DNA from: Rhodocyclaceae bacterium
Lineage (GTDB): Bacteria > Pseudomonadota > Gammaproteobacteria > Burkholderiales > Rhodocyclaceae
Length of the DNA stretch: 64,000 nucleotides
Reading direction: 5' to 3'
NCBI GenBank assembly: GCA_019455325.1
Contig: JACFMQ010000002.1
Span: 393,353-457,352 of the forward strand
The notes under the pieces are model-generated. The model saw only the letters and a program-made list of their open reading frames with translations, was not told the origin of the DNA and ran no database searches. Position numbers and translations under genes: made by a program. Of this stretch, positions 28,369 through 39,366 are shown piece by piece (the first letter of the stretch is position 1; the number at the start of each line of letters is the position of its first letter).

Positions 28369-29061
28369 ATGCACGACGTTCGGCGCATCCGCGTCTGGGA
28401 CCTGCCGACGCGCCTCTTCCACTGGAGCCTGGCGCTCCTCGTCGTCGCCGCCGTGGTCACCGGCAAGGTCGGCGGCAACCTGATGGACTGGCACGGCCGC
28501 ATCGGCCTGGCCATCGTCGGCCTGATCGCCTTCCGCGTCGTCTGGGGCCTGCTCGGCTCGACCTACGCCCGCTTCGTCAGCTTCTTCCCGACGCCGGCGC
28601 GGCTTGCCGCCTACCTGCGCGGCGAATGGCGCGAGCCGGGGCACAACCCGCTCGGCGCCCTCTCCGTCTTCGCGCTGCTCGCGCTCGTCGCCTTCCAGGT
28701 CGGCAGCGGCCTCGTCGCCAACGACGACATCGCCTTCCGCGGTCCGCTCTTCGACCTCGCCGGCAAGGCGCTCTCCGACCGGGCGACCGGGCTGCACAAG
28801 GGGGCCACCAACCTGCTCTTCGCGCTGGTCGCGCTGCACGTCGCGGCCATCGTCTGGTACGCGCGCGCGCGCCGGGAAAACCTGGTGAAGCCGATGCTCA
28901 CCGGCTGGCAGGAGCGCCGGCACGGCCGGCACGCGAGCGGCGGCGGCCTGGCCGCGCTGGCCGTGGCGCTCGTCGTCGCCGGCAGCGCGGTGCACGCCGC
29001 GGCCGGCGGCTGGCTGTCACCGCCGCCGCCCCCGCCGCCGGCGGCAACGCCCGCCTGGTAG
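28369..29061 (+). CDS. b561-type membrane cytochrome with proline-rich C-terminal tail
   Basis: A 230-residue protein with four core helices of the Ni/Fe-hydrogenase-type/b561 cytochrome b family. Candidate heme histidines lie in RLFHWSLAL, MDWHGRIGL, GLHKGATN and ALHVAAIVWY. An extra C-terminal hydrophobic segment is followed by a tail with seven consecutive prolines (WLSPPPPPPPAAT). Such cytochromes pass electrons between quinol and periplasmic carriers. Genes of this type are often next to a cytochrome c' gene, as here, but convergently. A ribosome site AAGGAG lies eight bases before the ATG. Confidence 0.85.
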   Translation: MHDVRRIRVWDLPTRLFHWSLALLVVAAVVTGKVGGNLMDWHGRIGLAIVGLIAFRVVWGLLGSTYARFVSFFPTPARLAAYLRGEWREPGHNPLGALSVFALLALVAFQVGSGLVANDDIAFRGPLFDLAGKALSDRATGLHKGATNLLFALVALHVAAIVWYARARRENLVKPMLTGWQERRHGRHASGGGLAALAVALVVAGSAVHAAAGGWLSPPPPPPPAATPAW

Positions 29062-29073
29062 GCGGCGGACATG

Positions 29074-29101
29074 AAAAAGCCGGGGACCTCCCCGGCTTTT
29101 T
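29074..29101. terminator. Bidirectional terminator between the b561 and cytochrome c' genes
   Basis: A long perfect stem (AAAAAGCCGGGGA/TCCCCGGCTTTTT, loop CC) has an A-run on one side and a T-run on the other, so it can stop transcription from both convergent genes. Confidence 0.9.
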
Positions 29102-29125
29102 CGTTGGGCGGCGGCGGGTGCCGGG

Positions 29126-29599
29126 TCAGTCCTTCCGGAACTTGTCGTGGCAGCCCTTGCAGGTTTCGCCGACCTTGCCGAACTGGGCCTTGATCGCGTT
29201 GACGTCGCCGCCCTCGGCCACCCTGGCGAGCTCGTTGGCTTCCTTGTTGAAGGCCACCGCCACCTTCTTCACCTCTTCCGGCTGCTGGAAGAACTCCGAC
29301 TTGAGGCGGGTCTTCTCGCCGCCGGCGTCCTTGTCGGTGCCCGGACCGTAGAGCGCGCCCATGCCGGAGTTCGCGGTGGCGGCGATGACGCGGGCGGCGG
29401 CCAGCACCTGTTCCTTGTTGAAGGTCTGCGGCGCGTCCACGGTCTGCGCCTTGATCTTGCCCATGTTCCAGGCCATGACGCTGTAGCCGGCCTTGCGGAA
29501 CTTGATCATCTCTTCGGGCTTCAGCGCCTGCTGGGCCGTTGCGGCACCGACGACGGCGAAGAGGGCGAAGGCGGCGACGATGCGGGTTCTGTTTTTCAT
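29126..29599 (-). CDS. Cytochrome c'
   Basis: A 157-residue periplasmic class II cytochrome with a signal peptide (to about TAQ|QALKPEEMIKFRK), four-helix-bundle sequence and the heme motif CKGCH at 147-151, near the C-terminus as is typical. Cytochromes c' bind NO and can protect against nitrosative stress, which fits a denitrifier. A weak FNR-like sequence (TTGATTCAGCTCAT at 29691) lies about 100 bases upstream, between this gene and paaK. Confidence 0.95.
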   Translation of the reverse strand: MKNRTRIVAAFALFAVVGAATAQQALKPEEMIKFRKAGYSVMAWNMGKIKAQTVDAPQTFNKEQVLAAARVIAATANSGMGALYGPGTDKDAGGEKTRLKSEFFQQPEEVKKVAVAFNKEANELARVAEGGDVNAIKAQFGKVGETCKGCHDKFRKD

Positions 29600-29772
29600 C
29601 TGCGATTCTCCATCGTGTTTGCAAGGAGTCGATACGTTCTCTCGTCTCGACCGGCGGAAGTATATATAGTCGATTACTGATATACGAGAATTGATTCAGC
29701 TCATATCGGGTCCGAATCGGAAACCCTAGGCTGATTCGTTTCCCCATCGATCCGCACGCACGGGAGGCGCGC

Positions 29773-31080
29773 ATGCAGGCCATTTCCAGCCACGAACTCG
29801 AACCGATCGAACGCGCCAGCCGCGACGAAATCGCCGCGCTGCAGACCGAGCGCCTGAAGACGACGCTCTCCCGCGCCTACGAGAACGTGCCGGCCTACCG
29901 GGAGAAGTTCGACGCCGCCGGCGTGCACCCGGAGGACCTGAGGACGCTCGCCGACCTCGCCCGCTTCCCCTTCACCACCAAGCAGGACATGCGCGACCGC
30001 TATCCCTGCGGCATGTTCGCGGTGCCGATGAAGGACGTCGTGCGCATCCACGCCTCCTCCGGCACCACCGGCAAGCAGACGGTGGTCGGCTACACCAAGA
30101 ACGACCTCGACATGTGGGCCGGCGTCATGGCCCGCTCGCTGCGCGCCGCCGGCGCCGGGCCCGACGACATCGTCCAGATCGCGCACGCCTACGGTCTGTT
30201 CACCGGCGGCTTCGGCGTGCACTACGGCGCCGAGCGGCTGGGCTGCACGGTGATCCCGATGGGCGGCGGGCAGACGGCGAAGCAGGTGCAGTTGATCCGC
30301 GACTTCAAGCCGACGATGATCGTCGCCACGCCGTCCTACGCGCTCAACGTCGCCGACGAATTCGTCCGCCAGGGGCTGGACCCGGCGGCCTGCTCGCTGC
30401 GCATCGGCTGCTTCGGCGCCGAGCCCTGGGGCGAGGGCATGCGCGGCGAGATCCAGACGCGGCTCGGCATCGACGCCATGGATCTCTACGGCCTCTCGGA
30501 AGTGATCGGCCCCGGCGTCGCCTGCGAGTGCATCGAATCGAAGGACGGCCCGACGATCTGGGAAGACCATTTCTACCCGGAGGTGATCCACCCGGAGACC
30601 GGCGAGGTGCTGGCCGACGGCGACGTCGGCGAGCTGGTGTTCACCTCGCTGACCAAGGAGGCGCTGCCGGTGGTCCGCTACCGCACGCGCGACCTCGCCC
30701 GCCTGCTGCCGCCGACGTCGCGCGCCTTCCGGCGCATGAGCAAGGTCGCCGCGCGCACTGACGACATGCTCATCATCCGCGGCGTGAACCTCTTCCCCGG
30801 CCACGTCGAGGAGCTGATCCTGAAGCAGCCGCAGCTCTCCGGCCACTACCTGCTGGAAGTCTTCCGCGAGGGGCCGCTCGACCAGATGGAGGTGCTCGTC
30901 GAGGTCAAGCCGGAGTTCGCGCACGCCAGCGCCGAGATGAAGCAGCACACGGCGCGCGGCCTGCAGCACGAGATCAAGAGCTGGCTCGGCGTCACCACGC
31001 GCGTCAGCATCCTCGACCCCGGCCACCTGCCGCGGCCGGAGGGCAAGGCGCGGCGGGTGCTCGACAAGCGGGCGGTCTGA
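29773..31080 (+). CDS. paaK: Phenylacetate-CoA ligase PaaK
   Basis: A 435-residue cytoplasmic AMP-forming ligase making phenylacetyl-CoA from phenylacetate, ATP and CoA. The ATP-binding loop HASSGTTGKQTVVGYT, the motif LYGLSEVIGPGVACE, and RTDDMLIIRGVNLFPGHVEE are family signatures. GGGAGG five bases before the ATG supports the start. No other paa genes are nearby. The enzyme can feed aerobic (paaABCDE) or anaerobic routes; the window does not decide. Confidence 0.94.
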   Translation: MQAISSHELEPIERASRDEIAALQTERLKTTLSRAYENVPAYREKFDAAGVHPEDLRTLADLARFPFTTKQDMRDRYPCGMFAVPMKDVVRIHASSGTTGKQTVVGYTKNDLDMWAGVMARSLRAAGAGPDDIVQIAHAYGLFTGGFGVHYGAERLGCTVIPMGGGQTAKQVQLIRDFKPTMIVATPSYALNVADEFVRQGLDPAACSLRIGCFGAEPWGEGMRGEIQTRLGIDAMDLYGLSEVIGPGVACECIESKDGPTIWEDHFYPEVIHPETGEVLADGDVGELVFTSLTKEALPVVRYRTRDLARLLPPTSRAFRRMSKVAARTDDMLIIRGVNLFPGHVEELILKQPQLSGHYLLEVFREGPLDQMEVLVEVKPEFAHASAEMKQHTARGLQHEIKSWLGVTTRVSILDPGHLPRPEGKARRVLDKRAV

Positions 31081-31112
31081 GCCGGCGGCAGCGTCCGGAA
31101 CGACCGGGCCGC

Positions 31113-31796
31113 TCAAGGCCGGCGGGACGACAGGCGTTGCCGCGGCAACGATGGCGCGTCGGCATCGGCTTCGAGCCGCATTCCCGCGCACGCGGCCAGG
31201 CGGGCGACGTCCCAGTTCTTGCCGAGCATGACGATGCGCGTGTGCAGATCCTGCCGGGTCCGCTCGTCCACCTGCCGGCCCAGGCAGCGCAGGCGCTTGT
31301 CGCGCAGCTCGACGTAGCGCAGTTCGTAACGCTGGCCCAGCGCCTGCCACAGCGCATTGGCGCCGACCGACTGGCGGGCGCCGGAGATCAGGACCTTGCC
31401 GGCATCCAGCCACCAGCGATAGACGGCCGTGGCAATGCCGCGGCGCTGATAGGCGGGGGCGAACTTGGCGTGCGGTGCGCGCAGGTGCGGGTCGGCGCGG
31501 CGGTCCAGCTCGACCAGCCGGTTGAAGACGACGTAGCCGGCCAGGCAGCGGCGCACCGTATCCTCGACATAGACGTAATGCTCCCCGTCCGCCTCACGGT
31601 AGCGGAAGACCAGGCCGCGGAAGCGGATGCACAGCACGGGCAGCCCGTGCAGCGGATCGCCCGGACGGACGAGGCGATCGTACAGGGCATCGAGTTCCCG
31701 CTCGATGTCGGACGGCCGCTGCGCGACGTCGATGCGCAGCTCGCTCAGGAAGGCGCGCCACAACGGCACGGGAAAGGGCGCGGGCAGGCAGGTCAT
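31113..31796 (-). CDS. GNAT-like acyltransferase-type protein, function unknown
   Basis: A 227-residue protein without signal peptide or membrane segment. The central part (KFAPAYQRRGIATAVYRWWL) resembles the acyl-CoA-binding loop of GNAT acetyltransferases (R-R-G-I-A), followed by a strand-helix pattern consistent with that fold. I do not recognise the family. The N-terminal 90 residues and Arg-rich C-terminus have no clear assignment. It is a single gene, convergent with paaK, with a 389-base gap upstream. Confidence 0.6.
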   Translation of the reverse strand: MTCLPAPFPVPLWRAFLSELRIDVAQRPSDIERELDALYDRLVRPGDPLHGLPVLCIRFRGLVFRYREADGEHYVYVEDTVRRCLAGYVVFNRLVELDRRADPHLRAPHAKFAPAYQRRGIATAVYRWWLDAGKVLISGARQSVGANALWQALGQRYELRYVELRDKRLRCLGRQVDERTRQDLHTRIVMLGKNWDVARLAACAGMRLEADADAPSLPRQRLSSRRP

Positions 31797-32185
31797 GAAA
31801 ACCCCCGCCGGCGGACGAAGCGGAATGCCGTGAGCGACGGCTCACGGCCAGCGATCTGAGACATGGACGAGCGATTCCCGAAAGCGCGGCCGGCACCGGG
31901 CAGGGACCGTCCGCCATCGCGCCTGGCTTAGGCCCGGCGATCGATGGTTGCGCTAAAGAGAAGAGGGGGAGATCGCCGGGCTCAGGTATCTGCGTCCGGC
32001 GGGCAGGTTCCCATGACGCTCGTCAGCCGGAGTTCGTGCGCGTGCATCACCGCCATGCGAATCTGGCGGTCGACGAAGGTGCCGGCGGGGTGATCGAGGC
32101 GAAGCATGGCCGCGACCATAGGCGATCGGGCGGGGAAGGTCAAGGCGCCGGGGCGGGAGGCGGGAGCCGCCGCCCCGGCGAAGGC
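31797..32185. other. 389-base stretch with little gene content
   Basis: Except for one possible 45-codon reading frame (31982-32119), I see no gene, repeat or clear terminator. It should contain the promoter of the GNAT-like gene. Confidence 0.5.
31982..32119 (-). CDS. Possible small protein of 45 residues
   Basis: A frame starting MVAAMLRLDHPAGTFVD and ending in PPDADT. Third codon positions are strongly GC-biased, as in the real genes nearby, which is the only positive evidence. No ribosome site is visible and I recognise no family. It may be chance in GC-rich DNA. Confidence 0.25.
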   Translation of the reverse strand: MVAAMLRLDHPAGTFVDRQIRMAVMHAHELRLTSVMGTCPPDADT

Positions 32186-32506
32186 TCACACGGCGAAAAC
32201 GTGCTTCACCCGCAGCGCCGGCTCGCCGGCCTCGATCTTCAGCAGGCGGGCGATGTTCGGGTGCTTGCCCGGGTGCTGGCGCTCGTCCTCGCTGTGCTCG
32301 GCGAAGATTTCCAGCCCCCGCTTCGCGGCCTCGGCGTTGATCGAGCCGTAGGTCTGCGCGAGGTGGTTGTAGACGGCGAGCGAACCCTGGCTGCCGGCCT
32401 TGTTCTCGATGCTCGCCACCACGTTGCCGTCGGCGTCGAGCAGGTTGAGCGCCGCCAGGTGCGAGACGCCCGGCAGCTTCTTCAGGTTGGCCTGGAATTG
32501 CGACAT
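32186..32506 (-). CDS. DUF2322-like conserved protein
   Basis: A 106-residue cytoplasmic protein (MSQFQANLKKLPGVSHLAAL...). It resembles the small DUF2322 family as I remember it; function is unknown. The segment GSLAVYNHLAQTYGSINAEAA is well structured and the C-terminus ends LRVKHVFAV. The ATG at 32506 has GGGGAGA about five bases upstream, and it begins 11 bases after the purB stop, so it is probably the second gene of a purB operon. Confidence 0.75.
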   Translation of the reverse strand: MSQFQANLKKLPGVSHLAALNLLDADGNVVASIENKAGSQGSLAVYNHLAQTYGSINAEAAKRGLEIFAEHSEDERQHPGKHPNIARLLKIEAGEPALRVKHVFAV

Positions 32507-32517
32507 GTCGTCTCCCC

Positions 32518-34608
<2,091 letters not shown>

Positions 34609-34630
34609 ACGCCGCCCTACGCCCGCCGTC

Positions 34631-34655
34631 AGGCCGCCCGCGAGGCGGCCTTTTC
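34631..34655 (+). terminator. Rho-independent terminator after the GST gene
   Basis: GGCCGCC/GGCGGCC stem with loop CGCGA followed by TTTT, 24 bases after the stop. Confidence 0.8.
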
Positions 34656-34656
34656 G

Positions 34657-35394
34657 TTACAGCGACAGCCTTTTGAAGACGGACTCCGGGATGTGCCGGA
34701 CGACCAGCATGATCGCCCGCCAGAAGCCGGGCAGATAGACCACGTCCTTGTTCCGGTCGACGGCGGCGACGATGCCGCGCGCCACGTCGGCCGGCTGCGC
34801 CCACAGCGCGCCCTTCGGCAAGGCGGCGGTCATCGGCGTGTCGACGAAGCCCGGCTTGATCGTCAGCACCCGCACGCCCTGCTTCGCCAGCCGGTTGCGC
34901 AGCCCTTCGAGGAAGCGCGCGACCATGCCCTTGGCCGCGCCATAGACGTAGTTGCTCTGCCGGCCGCGGTCGCCGGCGACCGAACCGATCACCGCCAGCG
35001 TGCCGTGGCCCTGCGCTTCCAGCAGGTTGGCGAGCCGCGTCGCCAGCGCGATCACCGACAGGCCGTTGCTGTCGATCTCCCGCAGCGTCAGCTCGACCGA
35101 GGCTTCGCAGGCCTTCTGGTCGGGCAGCGTGCCATGCGCGATCAGCGCCACGTCGAGGCCGCCGAGCGCGGCGACGGCTTCCTGCAGCGCCGCCGCGTGC
35201 GCGCCGAGGTCGGTGGCGTCCATGACCCGCGTGCCGACGTTCGCCGCGCCGCGCACGCGCAGGTCGGCGGCCATCGCGTCGAGCGCCGCCGCCCGGCGGC
35301 CGACGAGGAACAGCGCGGCGCCGCGCGCCGCCCACCGGCGCGCCGCCGCTTCGGCGATGGCCGAGGTGGCGCCGACGATCAGGATCTTCTGCAT
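34657..35394 (-). CDS. Short-chain dehydrogenase, DprE2-like
   Basis: A 245-residue Rossmann-fold oxidoreductase: nucleotide-binding GATSAIAEAAARRW near the N-terminus, IGSVAGDRGRQSNYVYGAAKG containing the Ser-Tyr-Lys catalytic set, and PGFVDTPMT. It follows a DprE1-like gene with a one-base overlap, the same pairing as DprE1/DprE2, which together epimerise decaprenyl-phosphoryl ribose to arabinose in actinobacteria. The C-terminal AIMLVVRHIPESVFKRLSL is also typical of DprE2-type proteins. The lipid-sugar substrate here is inference. Confidence 0.85.
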   Translation of the reverse strand: MQKILIVGATSAIAEAAARRWAARGAALFLVGRRAAALDAMAADLRVRGAANVGTRVMDATDLGAHAAALQEAVAALGGLDVALIAHGTLPDQKACEASVELTLREIDSNGLSVIALATRLANLLEAQGHGTLAVIGSVAGDRGRQSNYVYGAAKGMVARFLEGLRNRLAKQGVRVLTIKPGFVDTPMTAALPKGALWAQPADVARGIVAAVDRNKDVVYLPGFWRAIMLVVRHIPESVFKRLSL

Positions 35395-36683
35395 CAGTTT
35401 TGCTCCATGACGCGCCGCCAGAAGCCGGACGAGAGCTTCGGATCGACGAAGGACGAGAATTCGGCCAGCCGCGGATAGCCGGCGCGGAACGTCGCCGCCG
35501 GCATGCGCGCGTCCTTGGCCGGATAGAGGCGGCCGCCGGCGGCGAGCACGATGGCATCCAGCCGCTCGAACAGCGAGAGCGTCGCCGCGCCGCGGTTCGG
35601 GAAGTCGAGCGCCAGCGTCGTCCCGGCCATGGGGAAGGAGAGCAGGCCGGGCGACGGCCGCTCGCCGAAGTTCTTCAGCACGGCGAGAAAGGAGCCCTGG
35701 CCGCTCTCGGCGATCGCCGCCAGCATCTCGGCCGTGGCCGCGGCCGCCGCGGCCGGCGGCACCGCCGACTGGTACTGGTAGAAGCCGCGCGGTCCGTAGA
35801 GGCGGTTCCAGCGGCCGACGGCGTCGAGCGGGTAGAAGTACGGCCGATGGTGCACGGTCTCCCGCGCCGGCCACGGCTTGCCGTAATAAACCGCGTTGAA
35901 GGCGCGCAGGCTGGTCTCGTTGATCAGCGAAAACGGCGGCGTCAGCGGCAGGTTCCGCTCGCCGCGCGGCGCCGGCAGGTCGGTCGCCGCGTGGTCGCCG
36001 GCAATCAGCACGCCGCGCGGCGTCTTCGCCAGGCAGTCGATCCAGGCCACCGCGTATTCGTGCTGCCGCTCGGCCTCGGCGTTCAACGCGAAGAACGCGT
36101 CGAGGCCGGTGAAGCGCGTATTGCGCACAGCCACCGCGTTGCCGGCAATGCGCCGCAACTGCAGCTCGGCCCAGGTGACGACGCCGGTCAGCCCGAGGCC
36201 GCCGACGGTCGCCGCGAACCACGCCGGGTTCTCGTCCGGCGCGCAGCGCCGGCGCGAGCCGTCCGAGCGCAGCAGCTCGAAGGCGCGCAGGTGCGCGCCG
36301 AAGCTGCCGGCGGCGTGGTGGTTCTTGCCGTGCACGTCGTTGGCGATGGCGCCGCCGACGGTGACGTGGCGCGTGCCCGGCGTCACCGGCAGGAACCAGC
36401 CGCGCGGCACGCACACGTCGAGGATGTCGGCGAGCAGCGCGCCGGCCTCGCAGACGAGCACGCCGGTGTCGGCGTCGAAGGCGATGAAACGGTCCAGCCC
36501 GCGCATCGCCAGCAGCGCGCCGCCGGGGTTGAGGCAGACGTCGCCGTAGCTGCGGCCGTTGCCGTAGGGCAGCAGCGTGCCGGCCGTCGCCGGCAGCGGC
36601 GCCGAGCGCGACGGCAGACGCAGTATCTCGGCAGCCGGCGGCCAGCCGAGCCGGCCCCAGGCAGAAAAACCCTCGGCGCTCAC
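35394..36683 (-). CDS. FAD-linked oxidoreductase, DprE1-like
   Basis: A 429-residue flavoprotein with an FAD-binding type 4 domain: LPYGNGRSYGDVCLNPGG, VTPGTRHVTVGGAIANDVHG followed by KNHHAAGSFG. The C-terminal domain contains DFPNRG and RLYPAKDARM. These match the decaprenylphosphoryl-ribose 2'-oxidase family. The GTG at 36683 overlaps the stop of the YbhN-like gene by four bases. Together with the following reductase it could make a polyprenyl-linked pentose for glycan or pilin modification. Confidence 0.87.
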   Translation of the reverse strand: MSAEGFSAWGRLGWPPAAEILRLPSRSAPLPATAGTLLPYGNGRSYGDVCLNPGGALLAMRGLDRFIAFDADTGVLVCEAGALLADILDVCVPRGWFLPVTPGTRHVTVGGAIANDVHGKNHHAAGSFGAHLRAFELLRSDGSRRRCAPDENPAWFAATVGGLGLTGVVTWAELQLRRIAGNAVAVRNTRFTGLDAFFALNAEAERQHEYAVAWIDCLAKTPRGVLIAGDHAATDLPAPRGERNLPLTPPFSLINETSLRAFNAVYYGKPWPARETVHHRPYFYPLDAVGRWNRLYGPRGFYQYQSAVPPAAAAAATAEMLAAIAESGQGSFLAVLKNFGERPSPGLLSFPMAGTTLALDFPNRGAATLSLFERLDAIVLAAGGRLYPAKDARMPAATFRAGYPRLAEFSSFVDPKLSSGFWRRVMEQN

Positions 36684-37642
36684 CGGCGCACCCGCAGCAT
36701 GAAGCCGGCACCGAGCGCGACGGCGAACCACAGCGTCGCCAGCCGGCAGATCAGCGTCGCCGTCACCGCCGCCGCTTCCGGCAGGCCGTGCAGCGACAGC
36801 AGCGCGATCATCACCGCCTCGCTGCCGCCCAGCCCGCCGGGCAGGAAGGAGAGGCCGCCGACGAGCATGGCGAAGGCGTAGACGAAGACCGCGGTGGAGA
36901 GATCGAGCGGATGGCCGAGCGCGGCGAGCAGCCACCAGAAGCCGACGCCCTCGGCCAGCCAGGCGACGACGCCGAGGCCGAGGCCCATGCCCATCGCCGG
37001 CAGCGAGAAGCAGCGGCGGAAGTGCAGCACGATCTCGCACAGCTGCGACAGCAGCTTCGCCCACTTCGCTTCCCTGGCCAGCGCCCAGCGGTCGACGGCG
37101 GCGATCAGCGCCGTCCGCTGCGCGAGCAGCAGCGCGACAGCGACGAAGGCGAGCGCGAGGCCGACCACTGGCCGCGCCGGCGCATAGGACCAGAGGCCGA
37201 CGGCGGCGAGCACGAGGATGGCGAGCAGGTCGCTCGCCCGCTCGGCGAAGAAGGCGGAGAGGCTCGCCGCCGGCGGCACGCCGTGCGGCTTCAGCAGCAG
37301 CGAGCGCAGCGTCTCGCCGAGCTTGCCGGGGCTGGTGGTCAGCGCGAAGCCGGCGAAATAGACGGCGAGGTTCACGCGCCACGGCACCGGCGCGTCGAGC
37401 AGCGCCAGGTAGCGCGCCCAGCGCGCGAAGCGCAGCAGGTAATTGACCAGCGACAGCGCCAGCAGCCCGAGCAGCACCCACGGCCCGACCTGCGCGACGG
37501 CGGCGACCACGTCGCGCCAGCCGGCCCACAGCGACAGGCCGAGGTAGCCGACGGCGGCGACGGCGACGCTCCACAGCGCGGCGCGCACGGCGCCGTGCCG
37601 GCGGGCCGGCGCGGCTGCGGCGGAATCGGCCCCGGGCGTCAC
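36680..37642 (-). CDS. YbhN/UPF0104-type (LPG synthase TM-like) membrane protein
   Basis: A 320-residue integral membrane protein with about eight hydrophobic segments. It has the family blocks RFARWARYLALL, TTSPGKLGETLRSLLLK and SFLPGGLGGSEAVMIALL. Proteins of this family are often linked to lipid or lipid-sugar metabolism and lie beside glycosyltransferases. Position directly upstream of the DprE1/DprE2-like pair suggests a role in lipid-linked sugar handling, which is inference. The GTG start at 37642 has no strong ribosome site; it begins 16 bases after mnmA. Confidence 0.85.
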   Translation of the reverse strand: MTPGADSAAAAPARRHGAVRAALWSVAVAAVGYLGLSLWAGWRDVVAAVAQVGPWVLLGLLALSLVNYLLRFARWARYLALLDAPVPWRVNLAVYFAGFALTTSPGKLGETLRSLLLKPHGVPPAASLSAFFAERASDLLAILVLAAVGLWSYAPARPVVGLALAFVAVALLLAQRTALIAAVDRWALAREAKWAKLLSQLCEIVLHFRRCFSLPAMGMGLGLGVVAWLAEGVGFWWLLAALGHPLDLSTAVFVYAFAMLVGGLSFLPGGLGGSEAVMIALLSLHGLPEAAAVTATLICRLATLWFAVALGAGFMLRVRR

Positions 37643-37658
37643 GCGGATCGGGCGGCGC

Positions 37659-38795
37659 TTAGAGGATGACGCCGCCGCCGAGGCAGACGCGCGACTCGTA
37701 GAGCACCGCCGACTGGCCCGGCGTCACCGCCCACTGCGGCGCGGCGAAGCGGATCTCGCAGCGTTCGCCGTCCACCTGCTCCACCTCGCAGGCCGCGTCC
37801 TCCTGCCGGTAGCGCGTCTTGGCGGTGTAGACCCAGTGCGTGTGCGGCGGCCGGCCGGAGACCCAGGAGAGGTCGGCGGCGACCAGCGTGTCCGACAGCA
37901 GCGCCGGATGGTCGTGCCCCTGCACGACGTAGAGCACGTTGTCGGCGACGTCCTTCCTGGCCACGAACCAGGCGTCGTGGTCGCCCGTGTCGGCGCCCTT
38001 GCCGCCCCTGACGCCGCCGATGTGCAGGCCCTTGCGCTGGCCGATGGTGTGGTAGGTCATGCCGTCGTGCTCGCCGAGCACGCGCCCCGAATCCAGCTCG
38101 CGGATCTCGCCCTTCTGCGGCGGCAGGTAGCGCATCAGGAACTCCTTGAACGGCCGTTCGCCGATGAAGCAGATGCCGGTCGAATCCTTCTTCGCGGCGA
38201 CGTGCAGCCCGGCCTCCTCGGCGATCCTGCGCACGTCGCGCTTGTACAGCTCGGCCAGCGGGAAGAGCGTCCTGGAAAGCTGCGCCTGGTTCAGCCGGTG
38301 CAGGAAGTAGCTCTGGTCCTTGGTGCCGTCCTCGGCCTTGAGCAACTGGTACTCGACGCCGCTGCCCAGGGGCGAAGCCACCTCGCGCACGCTGGCGTAG
38401 TGGCCGGTGGCGATCTTCGCCGCGCCCATCTGCATGGCGTGGTCGAGGAAGGCGCGGAACTTGATCTCGGAATTGCACAGCACGTCCGGGTTCGGCGTGC
38501 GGCCGGCCCGGTATTCCTTGAGGAATTCGGCGAAGACGCGCTCGCGGTACTCCTGCGCGAAGTTCACCACCTCGACGTCGATGCCGATCCTGTCGGCAAC
38601 ACTCATCACGTCGACCAGGTCCTGCCGCGACGAGCAGTATTCGTCGCTGTCGTCGTCCTCCCAGTTCTTCATGAACAGGCCGACCACCCGCCAGCCCTGC
38701 CGCTTCAGCAGCAGCGCCGCCACCGACGAATCGACGCCGCCGGACAGGCCGACGACGACGGTGTTGTTCTGCGCAGTTCCATTCTCACTCGACAC
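37659..38795 (-). CDS. mnmA: tRNA-specific 2-thiouridylase MnmA
   Basis: A 378-residue enzyme forming 2-thiouridine at U34 of Lys, Glu and Gln tRNAs. The PP-loop [15 protein letters not shown], the first catalytic Cys in [12 protein letters not shown] and the second in [13 protein letters not shown] are all present. The start overlaps the end of the upstream secreted-protein gene by 11 bases. Confidence 0.98.
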   Translation of the reverse strand: MSSENGTAQNNTVVVGLSGGVDSSVAALLLKRQGWRVVGLFMKNWEDDDSDEYCSSRQDLVDVMSVADRIGIDVEVVNFAQEYRERVFAEFLKEYRAGRTPNPDVLCNSEIKFRAFLDHAMQMGAAKIATGHYASVREVASPLGSGVEYQLLKAEDGTKDQSYFLHRLNQAQLSRTLFPLAELYKRDVRRIAEEAGLHVAAKKDSTGICFIGERPFKEFLMRYLPPQKGEIRELDSGRVLGEHDGMTYHTIGQRKGLHIGGVRGGKGADTGDHDAWFVARKDVADNVLYVVQGHDHPALLSDTLVAADLSWVSGRPPHTHWVYTAKTRYRQEDAACEVEQVDGERCEIRFAAPQWAVTPGQSAVLYESRVCLGGGVIL

Positions 38796-39366
38796 GGGGT
38801 CCCTCCCAATCCATCCAGGCGTCCAGCGGCATGACCACCGCCGGCTCGCCGTTGTCGTAAAACCAGCTATCGACCGCGTAGCGCGTCCGCGACAGCGGAT
38901 ACGCGTCGCGGAACGGCGCCCTCGGCGCTTCCTCGATCACCGCCGACCAGTGGTCGAAGATGACGAGCCGCGTGCGCACCTCGGGTTCGCGCACGCGGTG
39001 CCAGCGCAGCCAGCCGCGCCGTTCGAGCAGCCGCAGCAGCCGCGTCGTCGTCGTCGCATGGTCGATGCAGTCCATGCGGCCGTAGACGCCCTCGTCGGCG
39101 TAGTTGCCGCCGCGATCCGCGTGGATCGGCGACTGTCTGCCGGCCCAGCCGAGCAGCCGGCCGACGACGACGCCGATCAATTCGCGCTCGTGCGCCGCGT
39201 CGACCGCGTCGTCGAGCAGCTCGCGCACCTGCGTCAACTGCCCGCGGTCGTAGGTCACGGTCGCCGCGTTCAGGCAGCCGTAGTTGTAACAGACCGCGAC
39301 CTGCTCCTGCGCGCCGGCGGCGGCGCAAAGGAGCGCGAGGCCGCAGAGCAGCGCGGCGCGCCTCAT
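38785..39366 (-). CDS. Conserved secreted protein of unknown function
   Basis: A 193-residue protein with a signal peptide ([20 protein letters not shown]). The mature part contains CYNYGC early and [20 protein letters not shown], and has two Trp-rich stretches near the C-terminus ([19 protein letters not shown]). I do not recognise a characterised family. The conserved Cys and His residues could be catalytic or structural. It is translationally coupled to nudJ (four-base overlap) and mnmA (11-base overlap). Confidence 0.75.
   Translation of the reverse strand: MRRAALLCGLALLCAAAGAQEQVAVCYNYGCLNAATVTYDRGQLTQVRELLDDAVDAAHERELIGVVVGRLLGWAGRQSPIHADRGGNYADEGVYGRMDCIDHATTTTRLLRLLERRGWLRWHRVREPEVRTRLVIFDHWSAVIEEAPRAPFRDAYPLSRTRYAVDSWFYDNGEPAVVMPLDAWMDWEGPRVE

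Noticed and set aside
24951-28514. A long minus-strand frame opposite yajC-secD-secF
   Set aside because: His/Arg/Asp-rich with no domain; the Sec genes on the other strand are certain.
29691-29704. FNR-like TTGATTCAGCTCAT upstream of cytochrome c' and paaK
   Set aside because: Only the left half fits the consensus well (right half three of five), so I did not list it as a site.
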